Positions 7,946 to 16,869 of a stretch of 64,000 nucleotides of DNA are shown piece after piece. Source of the DNA: Pelagimonas sp. (GTDB lineage: Bacteria > Pseudomonadota > Alphaproteobacteria > Rhodobacterales > Rhodobacteraceae). Each line of letters starts with the position of its first letter. The first letter of the stretch is position 1. The DNA lies in the NCBI GenBank assembly GCA_025210265.1, contig JAOASD010000017.1, positions 1 through 64,000 of the forward strand. Reading direction: 5' to 3'. The position numbers and the translations under genes are program-made. The notes under the pieces were generated by a model that saw only the letters and a list, made by a program, of their open reading frames with translations, did not search any database and was not told the DNA's origin.

Positions 7946-9619
7946 ATGGCTGACGCCGCCATTCACGGCCACGAACACGAAGACGACCGCGGGTTCTTTA
8001 CCCGTTGGTTCATGTCCACGAACCACAAAGACATTGGTATTCTGTACCTGATTGTCTCGGCTTTCGCGGGTCTCGTGTCGGTCATCTTTACCGTTTACAT
8101 GCGTCTGGAGCTCATGGAGCCCGGCGTTCAATATATGTGTCTTGAGGGCTGGCGTCTGACTGCCGCCGCTGTCGAGAACTGTACCCCCAACGGGCACCTT
8201 TGGAACGTCATGATCACCGGTCACGGGATCCTGATGATGTTCTTTGTGGTTATTCCCGCGCTGTTTGGCGGTTTCGGCAACTACTTTATGCCGCTGCAGA
8301 TCGGTGCGCCGGACATGGCCTTTCCCCGGATGAACAACCTCAGCTTCTGGCTGTATGTTGCGGGCACCACTCTGGCGGTTTGCTCGGTCTTTGCTCCGGG
8401 TGGCAACAACCAGCTGGGGTCTGGTGTGGGTTGGGTTCTGTACCCGCCGCTGTCCACCAACGAAGGCGGCATGTCCATGGACCTGGCGATCTTTGCTGTG
8501 CACGTATCCGGTGCCAGCTCGATCCTGGGGGCGATCAACATGATCACCACCTTCCTGAACATGCGCGCACCGGGCATGACCCTGTTCAAGGTTCCGCTGT
8601 TCAGCTGGTCGATCTTTGTCACCTCGTGGCTGATCCTGCTGTCGCTGCCGGTTCTGGCAGGCGCCATCACCATGCTGCTGACCGACCGGAACTTTGGCAC
8701 CACCTTCTTTGACCCGTCGGGTGGCGGTGATCCGATCCTGTACCAGCACATCCTGTGGTTCTTTGGTCACCCCGAAGTGTACATCGTGATCCTGCCGGGC
8801 TTTGGTATCATTTCCCACGTGATCGCGACCTTCTCGCGCAAGCCGGTCTTTGGCTACCTGCCGATGGTCTGGGCGATCATCGCGATTGGTGCCCTGGGCT
8901 TTGTTGTGTGGGCGCACCACATGTACACGGTCGGCATGTCCCTGACCCAGCAGTCCTATTTCATGCTGGCGACCATGGTCATCGCGGTTCCCACCGGGGT
9001 TAAGGTGTTCTCGTGGATCGCCACCATGTGGGGCGGCTCCATCGACATGCGCGCGCCGATGCTCTGGGCCTTTGGCTTCCTGTTCCTGTTCACCGTTGGT
9101 GGTGTGACCGGCGTGGTGCTGAGCCAGGCAGGCGTGGACCGTGCCTATCACGACACGTACTATGTGGTCGCGCACTTCCACTATGTGATGAGCCTGGGCG
9201 CCGTGTTCGCGATCTTTGCGGGGATCTACTTCTACTTCCCCAAAATGACCGGGCGCATGTATTCCGATTTCATGGCCAAAGTACATTTCTGGCTGATGTT
9301 CATCGGTGCAAACCTGACCTTCTTCCCGCAGCACTTCCTGGGCCGTCAGGGGATGCCCCGCCGCTATATCGACTACCCAGAGGCCTTTGCCACCTGGAAC
9401 TATGTGTCGTCCATCGGTGCGTTCATCTCCTTCGCTTCGTTCCTGCTGTTCTTTGGCATCATGTTCCACGCCCTGACCCGTGGTGCACGCCAGACCGCAG
9501 CGAACCCCTGGAACGAATATGCCGACACCCTGGAATGGACCCTGCCCAGCCCGCCGCCCGAACACACGTTCGAGCAGCTTCCGAAGCAGGAAGACTGGGA
9601 CAAGGCACCTTCGCACTAA
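7946..9619 (+). CDS. ctaD: cytochrome c oxidase subunit I, aa3-type
   Basis: A 557-residue polytopic membrane protein (12 segments) that holds haem a and the haem a3-CuB site where O2 is reduced. Signatures: [13 protein letters not shown] near the N-terminus, [14 protein letters not shown] with the His-Tyr cross-link pair, [12 protein letters not shown] with two CuB histidines, [10 protein letters not shown] of the K channel, and [13 protein letters not shown] with the haem ligands. The D-channel region [14 protein letters not shown] is intact. Start at MADAAIHG because AGGAGG lies 8 nt upstream. As in Rhodobacter, ctaD stands alone, away from the other oxidase subunits, and is closed by its own terminator. 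Confidence 0.98.
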   Translation: MADAAIHGHEHEDDRGFFTRWFMSTNHKDIGILYLIVSAFAGLVSVIFTVYMRLELMEPGVQYMCLEGWRLTAAAVENCTPNGHLWNVMITGHGILMMFFVVIPALFGGFGNYFMPLQIGAPDMAFPRMNNLSFWLYVAGTTLAVCSVFAPGGNNQLGSGVGWVLYPPLSTNEGGMSMDLAIFAVHVSGASSILGAINMITTFLNMRAPGMTLFKVPLFSWSIFVTSWLILLSLPVLAGAITMLLTDRNFGTTFFDPSGGGDPILYQHILWFFGHPEVYIVILPGFGIISHVIATFSRKPVFGYLPMVWAIIAIGALGFVVWAHHMYTVGMSLTQQSYFMLATMVIAVPTGVKVFSWIATMWGGSIDMRAPMLWAFGFLFLFTVGGVTGVVLSQAGVDRAYHDTYYVVAHFHYVMSLGAVFAIFAGIYFYFPKMTGRMYSDFMAKVHFWLMFIGANLTFFPQHFLGRQGMPRRYIDYPEAFATWNYVSSIGAFISFASFLLFFGIMFHALTRGARQTAANPWNEYADTLEWTLPSPPPEHTFEQLPKQEDWDKAPSH

Positions 9620-9644
9620 GCGCAGGCTGACCTGAGAAACCTCG

Positions 9645-9683
9645 AAAGGCCCCGCGCTGCAGATTGCTCGCGGGGCCTTTTTC
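9645..9683 (+). terminator. intrinsic terminator of ctaD
   Basis: AAAGGCCCCGCG (9645-9656) and CGCGGGGCCTTT (9669-9680) form a 12-bp stem with a 12-nt loop, followed by more T. Confidence 0.9.
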
Positions 9684-9713
9684 TTGCCTGATCTATTCGG
9701 GCCAGGTGCCCGC

Positions 9714-9767
9714 GGTGGGTTGCAAACCCACCTTACCCCATGCCGTAGGGTGGGTTTGTAACCCACC
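9714..9767. repeat. REP-like palindromes, inverted pair
   Basis: GGTGGGTTGCAAACCCACC (9714-9732, tail TTAC to the right) and a second unit with a GTAGG head at 9745-9767 face each other with their CTTAC/GTAGG ends inward, 8 nt apart. The same unit occurs at 21517, 24541, 31866, 31921 and 37556. This looks like a BIME-type REP pair. It lies between ctaD and the DUF2244 gene. Confidence 0.85.
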
Positions 9768-9798
9768 TGTCGCGCCGCTTTTGCCACAGGTTCTGCCC

Positions 9799-10299
9799 AT
9801 GCCCTATGAATGGATCAAACAGCCCCAGGCCAACAGCACCCGGTCTGAACTGCATCTATGGCCCTATAATGCCCTGCCGCCCAAAGGCTTTGCCGCCATG
9901 ATCCTGGGCTTTTTCACCTTTGCCTGTTTTCCGATGTTTGCTCTGCTGGGGACGGCGGTGTTCTGGGGGATGCTGCCCTTTATGCTGGGGGCTCTGGGGG
10001 CGCTGTATTGGGCCCTGACCAAAAATGGCCGCGATCGACAGATCCTTGAGATACTTGAAATCGCCCCCGATCTGACCCGCCTGACCCGCCACAATCCCAA
10101 AGGCGCGCCGCAGGAATGGGAAAGCAACACCTACTGGATCAAGCTTGCGCTGCATCCTGATCAGGGGCCTGTGCCCAACTACGTCACGTTAAAAGGCAAT
10201 GGGAGAGAGGTTGAGATCGGCGCGTTTCTGAGCGAAGACGAGCGTAAGGAACTTTACACCGATCTCGACACGCGGCTGCGCATCGCCCTGAACGGCTGA
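9799..10299 (+). CDS. DUF2244 domain membrane protein
   Basis: A 166-residue protein with two adjacent hydrophobic segments (about 33-75) and a soluble C-terminal half starting LEILEIAPDLTRL and containing WIKLALHP and EIGAFLSEDERKEL, as in the DUF2244 family. Function unknown. These genes are often found near cytochrome oxidase genes in alphaproteobacteria, and here ctaD is just upstream, though a terminator and a REP pair separate them. Start at MPYEWIKQ; the upstream frame runs through the repeat and is not coding. Confidence 0.8.
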   Translation: MPYEWIKQPQANSTRSELHLWPYNALPPKGFAAMILGFFTFACFPMFALLGTAVFWGMLPFMLGALGALYWALTKNGRDRQILEILEIAPDLTRLTRHNPKGAPQEWESNTYWIKLALHPDQGPVPNYVTLKGNGREVEIGAFLSEDERKELYTDLDTRLRIALNG

Positions 10300-10326
10300 T
10301 CCCAGACGCCCAGCACAGGACCGTCC

Positions 10327-11220
10327 ATGGCACAGGCTCCGGCGACAAAGAAACTGCACCGCGCGGCGATTTCACTGGCCGCGCGTTTCGGGCTGGGCCG
10401 CGCGCTGGTGCAAACCGATAGCGAGGCAGCGGCGCTGGATCTGCGCACAAGCGGCCCGGTGCGCGCGCGGCGCGAAACCGTGACTTTCCTGATCCCGCTG
10501 GTCGGGCCGCATCATGTGGGCGATTGGGAGGCCGTGACCGCACGGCTACAGGCCACGCTGCACAGTTTTCTGGTGCAGGACAATCCCAATTGGCGCGCAG
10601 TGATCTGCTGTCAGACCCAGCCGCCCCTGCCGGATGACCCGCGCATCACCCATCTGCCGTTTGACGACCCGACACCCGGCAATGACAAATGGCGCAAGCT
10701 GGGCGCGCTTTATGCACACCTGCCTGCGCTGAACCTACCCCCCGGCTATGTCATGAGCTTTGACGCCGATGATCTGCTGCGCCAGGGCAGCGTGTCAGAA
10801 ATGCTGACCCGTCAGGTTGCTGGTGGCTATCTGGTGCAATCCGGTTTTGTCATGGACCACGCGACGGGGGACGTGGCGCTGGCTGACGCGCCATCGCTGG
10901 CGCAGCCTCTGCGCAAACCATTCTGGAAGCTCTGCGGATCCTGCACCGCGCTGGCGCATGACCCGGATCAGCCTGCCTCCGTGCCGTTCATGCGGGCCAT
11001 GACAGCGCATGAGCACCGGATGTTCCCGCATCTGGCCGCGCTGGCGGGCCGTCGGCTGACGCCCCTGTCGCGCCCTTCGGTTCTGTACGTGCTGAACCAT
11101 GGCGAAAATTTCGGCGCACGGCGCGGGAGGGTCGGGTTCAAAACCCGCTTTGTGCAGCGGTTCAAGCTGACAGATGCCGCCAACCTGAACGCTGTGAAAA
11201 CCGAATTTCCAGCCCCCTAA
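10327..11220 (+). CDS. putative glycosyltransferase (GT-A-like)
   Basis: A 297-residue soluble protein. It has a Rossmann-like start TVTFLIPLVGPHHVGDWE, a SFLVQDNPNWRAVICCQ strand typical of GT-A sugar transferases, and the metal-binding SFDADDLL (D-x-D type) near residue 145. The C-terminus ARRGRVGFKTRFVQRF is basic. It probably transfers a sugar to a surface polysaccharide or protein; donor and acceptor are unknown. The gene is 27 nt after the DUF2244 gene and is closed by a terminator shared with the convergent YqeY-like gene. Confidence 0.65.
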   Translation: MAQAPATKKLHRAAISLAARFGLGRALVQTDSEAAALDLRTSGPVRARRETVTFLIPLVGPHHVGDWEAVTARLQATLHSFLVQDNPNWRAVICCQTQPPLPDDPRITHLPFDDPTPGNDKWRKLGALYAHLPALNLPPGYVMSFDADDLLRQGSVSEMLTRQVAGGYLVQSGFVMDHATGDVALADAPSLAQPLRKPFWKLCGSCTALAHDPDQPASVPFMRAMTAHEHRMFPHLAALAGRRLTPLSRPSVLYVLNHGENFGARRGRVGFKTRFVQRFKLTDAANLNAVKTEFPAP

Positions 11221-11236
11221 GCCCAACATAGAAAAC

Positions 11237-11264
11237 AAAAAAGGCGCCCCGCAGGCGCCCTTTT
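11237..11264. terminator. bidirectional terminator
   Basis: GGCGCC (11243-11248) and GGCGCC (11254-11259) with a CCGCA loop, flanked by AAAAAA on one side and CTTTT on the other. It serves the convergent glycosyltransferase and YqeY-like genes. Confidence 0.85.
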
Positions 11265-11287
11265 CACTGTCTGACTGGTTGGCCGGT

Positions 11288-11758
11288 TCAGGCGTTTTGC
11301 GCCGCCAGCTTGTCCTTGACCATCTGGCCAACCGCGCCAAAATCCATCTGGCCGGTATATTTGCCTTTCAGCACACCCATCACGCGGCCCATATCACGGA
11401 TCGATTCTGCACCGACCTCTTCCATGGCGGCGGTGATCGCGCTGGTGACCTCTTCGTCAGTCAAAGCGCGCGGCAGAAATTCTTCGATGATCTCGATTTC
11501 CGCCAGCTCGGCTTCGGCCAGATCCAGGCGGCTGCCCTCTTCGTAGGTGCGGGCGCTTTCGCGGCGCTGCTTGACCATTTTCCCCATGATTGCAAGAAGT
11601 TCGGCGTCCCCGACGCCCTGTTCATTGCCTTCGGCACGGGCGGCGATATCCCGATCCTTGATCGCAGCATTGATCAGCCGCAGCGTGGACAGGCGATCGG
11701 CGGCCTTGTCCTTCATCGCCTGTTTGATGGCTGCCATCACCTTGGCGCGCAATTCCAT
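11288..11758 (-). CDS. GatB/YqeY domain protein
   Basis: A 156-residue helical protein of the YqeY family, related to the tRNA-binding tail of the amidotransferase subunit GatB. Visible pattern: MELRAKVMAAIKQAMKDK at the start, LRLINAAIKDRDIAAR, and the C-terminal MGRVMGVLKGKYTGQMDFG. The full domain length fits. Start at MELRAKV (11758), preceded by GATGAGG; two upstream in-frame ATGs 6 to 9 nt apart are less likely. Exact function unknown; a role in tRNA-linked metabolism is usually suggested. It is divergent from carA. Confidence 0.88.
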   Translation of the reverse strand: MELRAKVMAAIKQAMKDKAADRLSTLRLINAAIKDRDIAARAEGNEQGVGDAELLAIMGKMVKQRRESARTYEEGSRLDLAEAELAEIEIIEEFLPRALTDEEVTSAITAAMEEVGAESIRDMGRVMGVLKGKYTGQMDFGAVGQMVKDKLAAQNA

Positions 11759-11946
11759 AAGCCTCATCCCCATACGTTTGGCTAGAAGGCGCAGCTTAGC
11801 GAAAGCCACCCTGCAGCGCAACCAAGGCAAAAAACGGCAAGTGACTGTTTTCAAATGAAAAATGAAATGCCACTTTCTCTTGACCCTGCGCGCGCTGCAC
11901 CTTAGGTTCCGCGCAATTTACCCACATCGACCGGAGTCGCTGCCCA

Positions 11947-13098
11947 ATGTCCGCCTCCCCTGCGCACCCGACCGCCTGCCTCACACTTGCTGATGGCACC
12001 CTGTTTTACGGCCATGGATTTGGCGCAACCGGCCAGACCACGGCCGAGCTGTGCTTTAACACCGCCATGACCGGCTATCAGGAAATCATGACCGACCCGT
12101 CTTATGCGGGCCAGATCGTGACCTTCACCTTCCCTCATATCGGCAATACCGGCACCACGCCCGAAGATGACGAAACCGGCGATCCTGTCGCCGCGGGCAT
12201 GGTCGTCAAATGGATGCCGACCCAGTCCAGCAACTGGCGCGCCGTGTCAGAGCTGTCCGACTGGCTGTCCGCGCGGGGTCGTATCGCCATCGGAGGCATC
12301 GACACCCGCCGCCTGACCCGCGCAATCCGCCAGCAAGGTGCCCCGCATGTGGCGCTGGCCCATGACCCCGAGGGCAATTTCGACGTCGAAGCCCTGGTCG
12401 CCGCCGCGCGCGGCTTTTCCGGCCTCGAAGGGCTGGATCTGGCCAAAGACGTGACCTGCGCCCAAAGCTATCGCTGGGACGAAATGCGCTGGGCCTGGCC
12501 CGATGGCTATCCCAAACAGGACGCGCCCAAGCACAAGGTTGTCGCCGTGGATTACGGTGCCAAGCGCAACATCCTGCGCTGCCTTGCCTCTGCCGGGTGC
12601 GACGTGACCGTGCTGCCCGCCAGCGCGACCTATGAGGATGTGATGGCGCACAATCCCGACGGTGTTTTCCTGTCCAACGGCCCCGGCGACCCCGCCGCGA
12701 CCGGGGAATATGCCGTGCCGATGATCCGCGACATCCTGAACAAATCCGACCTGCCGGTCTTTGGCATCTGCCTGGGCCATCAGATGCTGGCGCTTGCGCT
12801 GGGGGCCAAGACGATCAAGATGAATCACGGCCACCATGGTGCCAACCATCCGGTTAAGGAACATGAAACGGGCAAGGTGGAAATCACTTCCATGAACCAT
12901 GGCTTTGCCGTGGACAGCCAATCCCTGCCCGACGGTGTGGTGGAAACCCATGTATCGCTGTTTGACGGGTCGAATTGCGGGATCCGCATGGCTGACCGCC
13001 CTGTGTTCAGCGTCCAGCACCACCCCGAAGCCAGCCCCGGACCTCAGGACAGTTTTTATCTTTTTGAGCGTTTTGCAGCCTCAATGGATGCGGCCTGA
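11947..13098 (+). CDS. carA: carbamoyl-phosphate synthase, glutamine-hydrolysing small subunit
   Basis: A 383-residue protein supplying ammonia from glutamine to CarB for carbamoyl phosphate, the precursor of arginine and pyrimidines. The N-terminal CPSase small-chain domain contains LFYGHGFGATGQT and TAMTGYQEIMTDPSY; the C-terminal class I glutamine amidotransferase domain has FGICLGHQML with the nucleophilic cysteine and VQHHPEASPGP with the His-Glu pair. All catalytic residues are present. carB is not adjacent. A GCAA-loop terminator follows at 13142. Confidence 0.97.
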   Translation: MSASPAHPTACLTLADGTLFYGHGFGATGQTTAELCFNTAMTGYQEIMTDPSYAGQIVTFTFPHIGNTGTTPEDDETGDPVAAGMVVKWMPTQSSNWRAVSELSDWLSARGRIAIGGIDTRRLTRAIRQQGAPHVALAHDPEGNFDVEALVAAARGFSGLEGLDLAKDVTCAQSYRWDEMRWAWPDGYPKQDAPKHKVVAVDYGAKRNILRCLASAGCDVTVLPASATYEDVMAHNPDGVFLSNGPGDPAATGEYAVPMIRDILNKSDLPVFGICLGHQMLALALGAKTIKMNHGHHGANHPVKEHETGKVEITSMNHGFAVDSQSLPDGVVETHVSLFDGSNCGIRMADRPVFSVQHHPEASPGPQDSFYLFERFAASMDAA

Positions 13099-13108
13099 CC
13101 CTCGGATC

Positions 13109-13123
13109 TTAACCGGGCGTTAA
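13109..13123. promoter_or_regulatory. CtrA-type box TTAA-N7-TTAA
   Basis: TTAACCGGGCGTTAA matches the full TTAA-N7-TTAA consensus of the cell-cycle and motility regulator CtrA. It lies 44 nt before the next ATG, in the carA-glycosyltransferase gap, so it most likely controls the gene at 13167. Confidence 0.6.
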
Positions 13124-13141
13124 GCAAATGCGTGTGAAGTG

Positions 13142-13166
13142 AACCGGTCCGCAAGGATCGGTTTTC
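13142..13166 (+). terminator. hairpin with GCAA loop and T-run, probably carA terminator
   Basis: AACCGGTCC (13142-13150) pairs with GGATCGGTT (13155-13163) with one G-U pair; the loop is GCAA and TTTC-like residues follow. It ends right at the next start codon, so it could also act on the leader of the downstream gene. Confidence 0.6.
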
Positions 13167-15056
13167 ATGCATACACCACGCGCCACATTATCAAAACAGC
13201 ACCTGGCTCAGGCGCAATCGCGCCGGGGTCGCCCCGTGTCGAGCATTCTGATCGACGATGGCCATGTTGCCCCCCGCGTCATGGCTGGCGCATTGGCCGA
13301 GGCAGGGCGCAGCGGCGCGCCCATCGCCCGCGTCCTTGAGGCAGAGAGCCTTGCCACCCGCGAAGACGTGTTGGCCGCGCAGGCCTATCACTATGGGGCC
13401 CTCGTATTGCGCCGCGCCGACATGCCCCCGGAAGAGGCACTGAGCGCGCTTCTCCCCGCCGATTTTTGCCTGCAATTCGGTGTGCTACCCTGGATGAAAG
13501 TTGGCGACACCTTGATGCTGGCAACCTCGCGCCCCGAAGCGTTTGAACAGGTTCTGCCGCTTTTGCCGCGCGATCTGGGGCCCGTCACCATGGCCCTGAC
13601 ATTGGAATCCGACATCCACGAGGAAATCGCCACCCGCCACGGGGCTGCGCTGGCCAGCGCCGCAGAAAACTGGCGCGCGCCAGAGGATAGCTGCCGCGAT
13701 GTCAATGCAGGGGATCGGCGTGGGATCGTGATCGGCACGATGATGGCTTTGGCCTGTTTGCTGGCTCTCCTCATTTACCCCGCAGCATTTTTTGCGGTGG
13801 GTCTGGTGCTGGCGCTGGGGTCGCTGGTGCTGTCGCAATTGCTGAAACTCGCCGCACTGGCCGCAACCAGCCGGCAGCGCACACCTGTGCCCCCGCCTCT
13901 CATTCCTGACAGCCCGCCGACAATTTCATTGATGGTGCCGCTGTTTCACGAAAAAGAAATCGCTGAAACGCTGGTTAAGCGGCTGACACGGTTGATGTAT
14001 CCTCGCGCGCTTCTGGATGTGGTTCTGGTGCTGGAGGCGGAGGATGAGCAGACCCGACAGGCCCTGGGGCGCGCGGATCTGCCCCCGTGGTGTCGGGTGG
14101 TTGAGGTTCCGCCAGGCTCTGTCACGACAAAGCCACGTGCCCTGAATTATGCTTTTCACTTTACCCGTGGCGATATTGTCGGCGTCTATGATGCCGAAGA
14201 TGCCCCCGCGCCCGATCAGCTGATCCGCGTCGCCGAAGAATTCGCCCGCGCCCCCAAGGATGTCGCCTGCCTGCAGGGGATTCTGGATTTCTATAACCCA
14301 CGTGCAAATTGGTTATCCCGCTGTTTTTCCATGGAATATGCCAGCTGGTTTCGCATCGTTCTGCCCGGCATCGCGCGGCTGGGACTGGCCGTGCCGCTGG
14401 GGGGGACAACGATCTTTTTCCGCCGCAGCGCATTGGAGGACGTGCAGGGATGGGACGCCCATAACGTCACCGAAGACGCGGATCTGGGCCTGCGCCTGGC
14501 CCGCAACGGCTATGTGACCAAACTCATCCCAACCGTCACACGCGAAGAGGCCAACAACCGGTTCTGGCCCTGGATCAAGCAACGCTCGCGCTGGCTCAAA
14601 GGGTATGGGATCACCTGGTGGGTGCATTCCCGCCGCCCGCTGCGTCTGTGGCGTGAACTGGGGGCAAAGCGGTTTTTCGGAATGCAGCTGATGTTTCTGG
14701 GCAGCCTGCTGCAATTCGGACTGGCCCCTATCCTGTGGAGTTTCTGGCTGGTGCTGTTTGGCCTGCCACATCCGCTGGATCCTTGGCTGACCACAGACAC
14801 CATTCTTTGGCTTACCGTGATTTTCCTGAGCGCAGAGGCCATCAGCCTGCTGGTCGGCGTCGCCGCCGTGGCGCGCAGCCCGCATCGCAGCCTGTTCCCC
14901 TGGGTTCCAACGCTGTTTGCCTATTTCCCTCTGGGCACCGTAGCCCTATACAAGGCGCTATGGGAAACCATGACACAGCCGTTTTACTGGGACAAAACCC
15001 AACACGGGCATTCCGCGCCAGACCAGCCCGGCGCGGATATTCCCAACGAACACTAG
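13167..15056 (+). CDS. family 2 glycosyltransferase with T2SS-E-like N-terminal domain
   Basis: A 629-residue membrane protein. Residues about 20-155 look like the N-terminal domain of type II secretion ATPases (GspE/MshEN type: ILIDDGHVAPRVMAGAL and RVLEAESLATREDVLAAQ). Then come two membrane segments (187-232), a processive GT2 domain (about 250-480) with DAEDAPAPDQL near 339, TEDADLGLRLARNGY near 434 and QRSRWLKGY near 470 (Q-x-x-R-W), and C-terminal membrane segments. It resembles cellulose-synthase-like enzymes that make and export a polysaccharide. MshEN domains of other proteins bind c-di-GMP; here the key arginine-leucine-glycine motif is not preserved, so binding is uncertain. A CtrA box lies just upstream. 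Confidence 0.85.
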   Translation: MHTPRATLSKQHLAQAQSRRGRPVSSILIDDGHVAPRVMAGALAEAGRSGAPIARVLEAESLATREDVLAAQAYHYGALVLRRADMPPEEALSALLPADFCLQFGVLPWMKVGDTLMLATSRPEAFEQVLPLLPRDLGPVTMALTLESDIHEEIATRHGAALASAAENWRAPEDSCRDVNAGDRRGIVIGTMMALACLLALLIYPAAFFAVGLVLALGSLVLSQLLKLAALAATSRQRTPVPPPLIPDSPPTISLMVPLFHEKEIAETLVKRLTRLMYPRALLDVVLVLEAEDEQTRQALGRADLPPWCRVVEVPPGSVTTKPRALNYAFHFTRGDIVGVYDAEDAPAPDQLIRVAEEFARAPKDVACLQGILDFYNPRANWLSRCFSMEYASWFRIVLPGIARLGLAVPLGGTTIFFRRSALEDVQGWDAHNVTEDADLGLRLARNGYVTKLIPTVTREEANNRFWPWIKQRSRWLKGYGITWWVHSRRPLRLWRELGAKRFFGMQLMFLGSLLQFGLAPILWSFWLVLFGLPHPLDPWLTTDTILWLTVIFLSAEAISLLVGVAAVARSPHRSLFPWVPTLFAYFPLGTVALYKALWETMTQPFYWDKTQHGHSAPDQPGADIPNEH

Positions 15057-15057
15057 G

Positions 15058-15702
15058 TCACATGTCGCTTTGCGCGTCCAGTTTCAGCCGCGTGACAAAC
15101 GCCACCGAAATATGGTCGCGCAGAGCTTTATAAGCCGCGTCTTCGTCCCGATTGGCAATCGCATCCACGATGGCGGTATGTTCGCTGAGCGCGATTTCCC
15201 CGCGCCCATCCGCCGCCAGAGAGGTCGTGGCCATCAACGCCATAGAGCGATGCACCAGATCCAGCTGCTGAACCAGAAACCGGTTATGCGATGCCAGATG
15301 GATCATCTTGTGAAACCGCCGGTTCGCCCGGCTGAGCGCCTTGGGGTCGTTCAGCAGCGCGCGGTCTTCGTCTACCATATCACGCAACACCTGCACTTCT
15401 TCCTCGGTGGCATGACGGGCGGCCAGCCGCGCGGCCAGGCCTTCCAGTTCGGACCGCACTGCATACAGCTCGGCCATCTGGTTGTGATCCAGCGATGCGA
15501 CGATCAGCGAACGCCCATCCCGCGTCAACAGGGACTGGGTTTCCAGCCGTTGCAATGCCTCGCGAATCGGTGTGCGCGACACACCGAACCGCTCTGCCAA
15601 CTCGCTTTCCACCAGACGATCTCCGGGCCGATAGACACCGCTATCAATCGCCTCCAAAATCATATGATAGGCGTCTTTATGCGGTGGTTTGCCCATGCTC
15701 AT
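15058..15702 (-). CDS. GntR-family regulator, FCD (FadR) subfamily
   Basis: A 214-residue DNA-binding regulator. The N-terminal winged helix contains YRPGDRLVESELAERFGVSR and TPIREALQRLE, the FCD ligand domain follows with ELYAVRSELEGLAARLAA and the metal-site histidines around RRFHKMIHLASHN and LSEHTAIVDAI. Effector unknown, usually an organic acid in this subfamily. Start at 15702 (MSMGKPP) because AGGAGG lies 8 nt upstream; the longer frame has no such site. Convergent with the glycosyltransferase gene (1 nt between stops) and divergent from the HAD gene. Confidence 0.92.
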   Translation of the reverse strand: MSMGKPPHKDAYHMILEAIDSGVYRPGDRLVESELAERFGVSRTPIREALQRLETQSLLTRDGRSLIVASLDHNQMAELYAVRSELEGLAARLAARHATEEEVQVLRDMVDEDRALLNDPKALSRANRRFHKMIHLASHNRFLVQQLDLVHRSMALMATTSLAADGRGEIALSEHTAIVDAIANRDEDAAYKALRDHISVAFVTRLKLDAQSDM

Positions 15703-15801
15703 ACGCTGTCCTCCTGAACGATCCGCGCAACCTAGCGCCAAGTTCAGGCCCTGTTCAAGCACTGCGTTGCTTTGCGCCGCGATCTGACCTAGCACCACCC
15801 T

Positions 15802-16455
15802 ATGCTGCGCTTAGATTTCCGCCATATCCGCCACTGGGTGTTTGACCTGGACAACACGCTGTACCCCCCCGCCGCGCGGCTGTTTGACCAGATCGAAACC
15901 CGGATGACCGATTTCGTCATGCGCGTCACCGGTCAGGACAAACCCTGCGCAGATCGGTTGCGCCGCCTTTACTGGGCCGAACATGGCACCACCCTGGCGG
16001 GGTTGATGGCCAACCATACCGTTGATGCAGAACAGTTTTTGCACGAGGTACATGATATTGATTTTTCCGCATTGCGCCCTGATCCACATCTGGCGGAATT
16101 GATCGCTGCGCTGCCCGGTCGCAAGATTGTCTATACAAATGGCAGCGCCCCTTATGCCGCCAAAGTGTTAAAGGCACGCGGGCTGGACGCCGCATTTGAC
16201 GCAATTTATGGCGTGGAACATGCTGGGCTGGTGCCCAAACCCCAACACGCCGCATTTGAGCGGGTGTTTCGCATGGATGCGCTAGACCCCCGGCAGGGGG
16301 CGATGTTCGAAGACGACCCGCGCAACCTGTGCGCGCCGCACCAGATGGGGATGCGCACCGTGCATGTGGCCCCAGCCCCCCAAACCCAACCTCACATTCA
16401 CTACCATACTGATGATTTGGCGGATTTCCTGCAGCGCGTTCTGGATCCCGGCTAG
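15802..16455 (+). CDS. HAD-family pyrimidine 5'-nucleotidase
   Basis: A 217-residue phosphatase of the SDT1/PPM1-like HAD group. HAD motif I is FDLDNTLYPP near residue 14, motif II is YTNGSAPYA, the motif III lysine is in GLVPKPQHAAF and motif IV is FEDDPRN. The GHTTLAGL-like cap is present as EHGTTLAGLMANH. It likely dephosphorylates pyrimidine nucleotides. It begins 99 nt from the divergent GntR gene. Confidence 0.88.
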   Translation: MLRLDFRHIRHWVFDLDNTLYPPAARLFDQIETRMTDFVMRVTGQDKPCADRLRRLYWAEHGTTLAGLMANHTVDAEQFLHEVHDIDFSALRPDPHLAELIAALPGRKIVYTNGSAPYAAKVLKARGLDAAFDAIYGVEHAGLVPKPQHAAFERVFRMDALDPRQGAMFEDDPRNLCAPHQMGMRTVHVAPAPQTQPHIHYHTDDLADFLQRVLDPG

Positions 16456-16570
16456 GGCCAGGGCCTGGCTGTCCTGTCCTAAAGAAATATACCGAATGCG
16501 ACATTTCGCACCTGCCTCAGCGGCTGATTTACGCTATGTCCGCCTCAGATACAGATAGGAAAACACGAAT

Positions 16571-16783
16571 ATGTCTCTGAGCGAAACCTCCTCCCAGATC
16601 GAAACCGCCGCCAAGCCGGGCTTTTTGTCCAGTGATATGGGCATTCTGGCCGTGGTCGCCCTGTTTCTGGTCTTTGTGGTCATCGTCACCCTGACCTTTG
16701 GCCTGCCGGGCCTGTCGATGATCGCGCTGACCCTGGTGCCGATCATTTTCGCAACTTTGATCCTGATCACGGTGGGCAAATAA
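16571..16783 (+). CDS. small two-segment membrane protein, unknown
   Basis: A 70-residue protein with a soluble 23-residue start and two hydrophobic segments (about 24-46 and 48-68) ending in TVGK. GATAGGAAAACACGAAT before the ATG gives a weak ribosome site. No domain recognised. Short, monocistronic, between the nucleotidase and the monooxygenase. Coding character is supported by composition and complete membrane hairpin. Confidence 0.6.
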   Translation: MSLSETSSQIETAAKPGFLSSDMGILAVVALFLVFVVIVTLTFGLPGLSMIALTLVPIIFATLILITVGK

Positions 16784-16869
16784 AGCCCGTCTTAGACACG
16801 CTTTCACAGCGCGCCGCATGGAAACTCCGGGGGACCGGGGCTAGATAGAAGCGCAAAGGGGAAAGCGGC

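Noticed and set aside
7871-9787. 638-codon minus-strand open frame opposite ctaD
   Set aside because: Antisense shadow; ctaD is beyond doubt and the product has no recognisable features.
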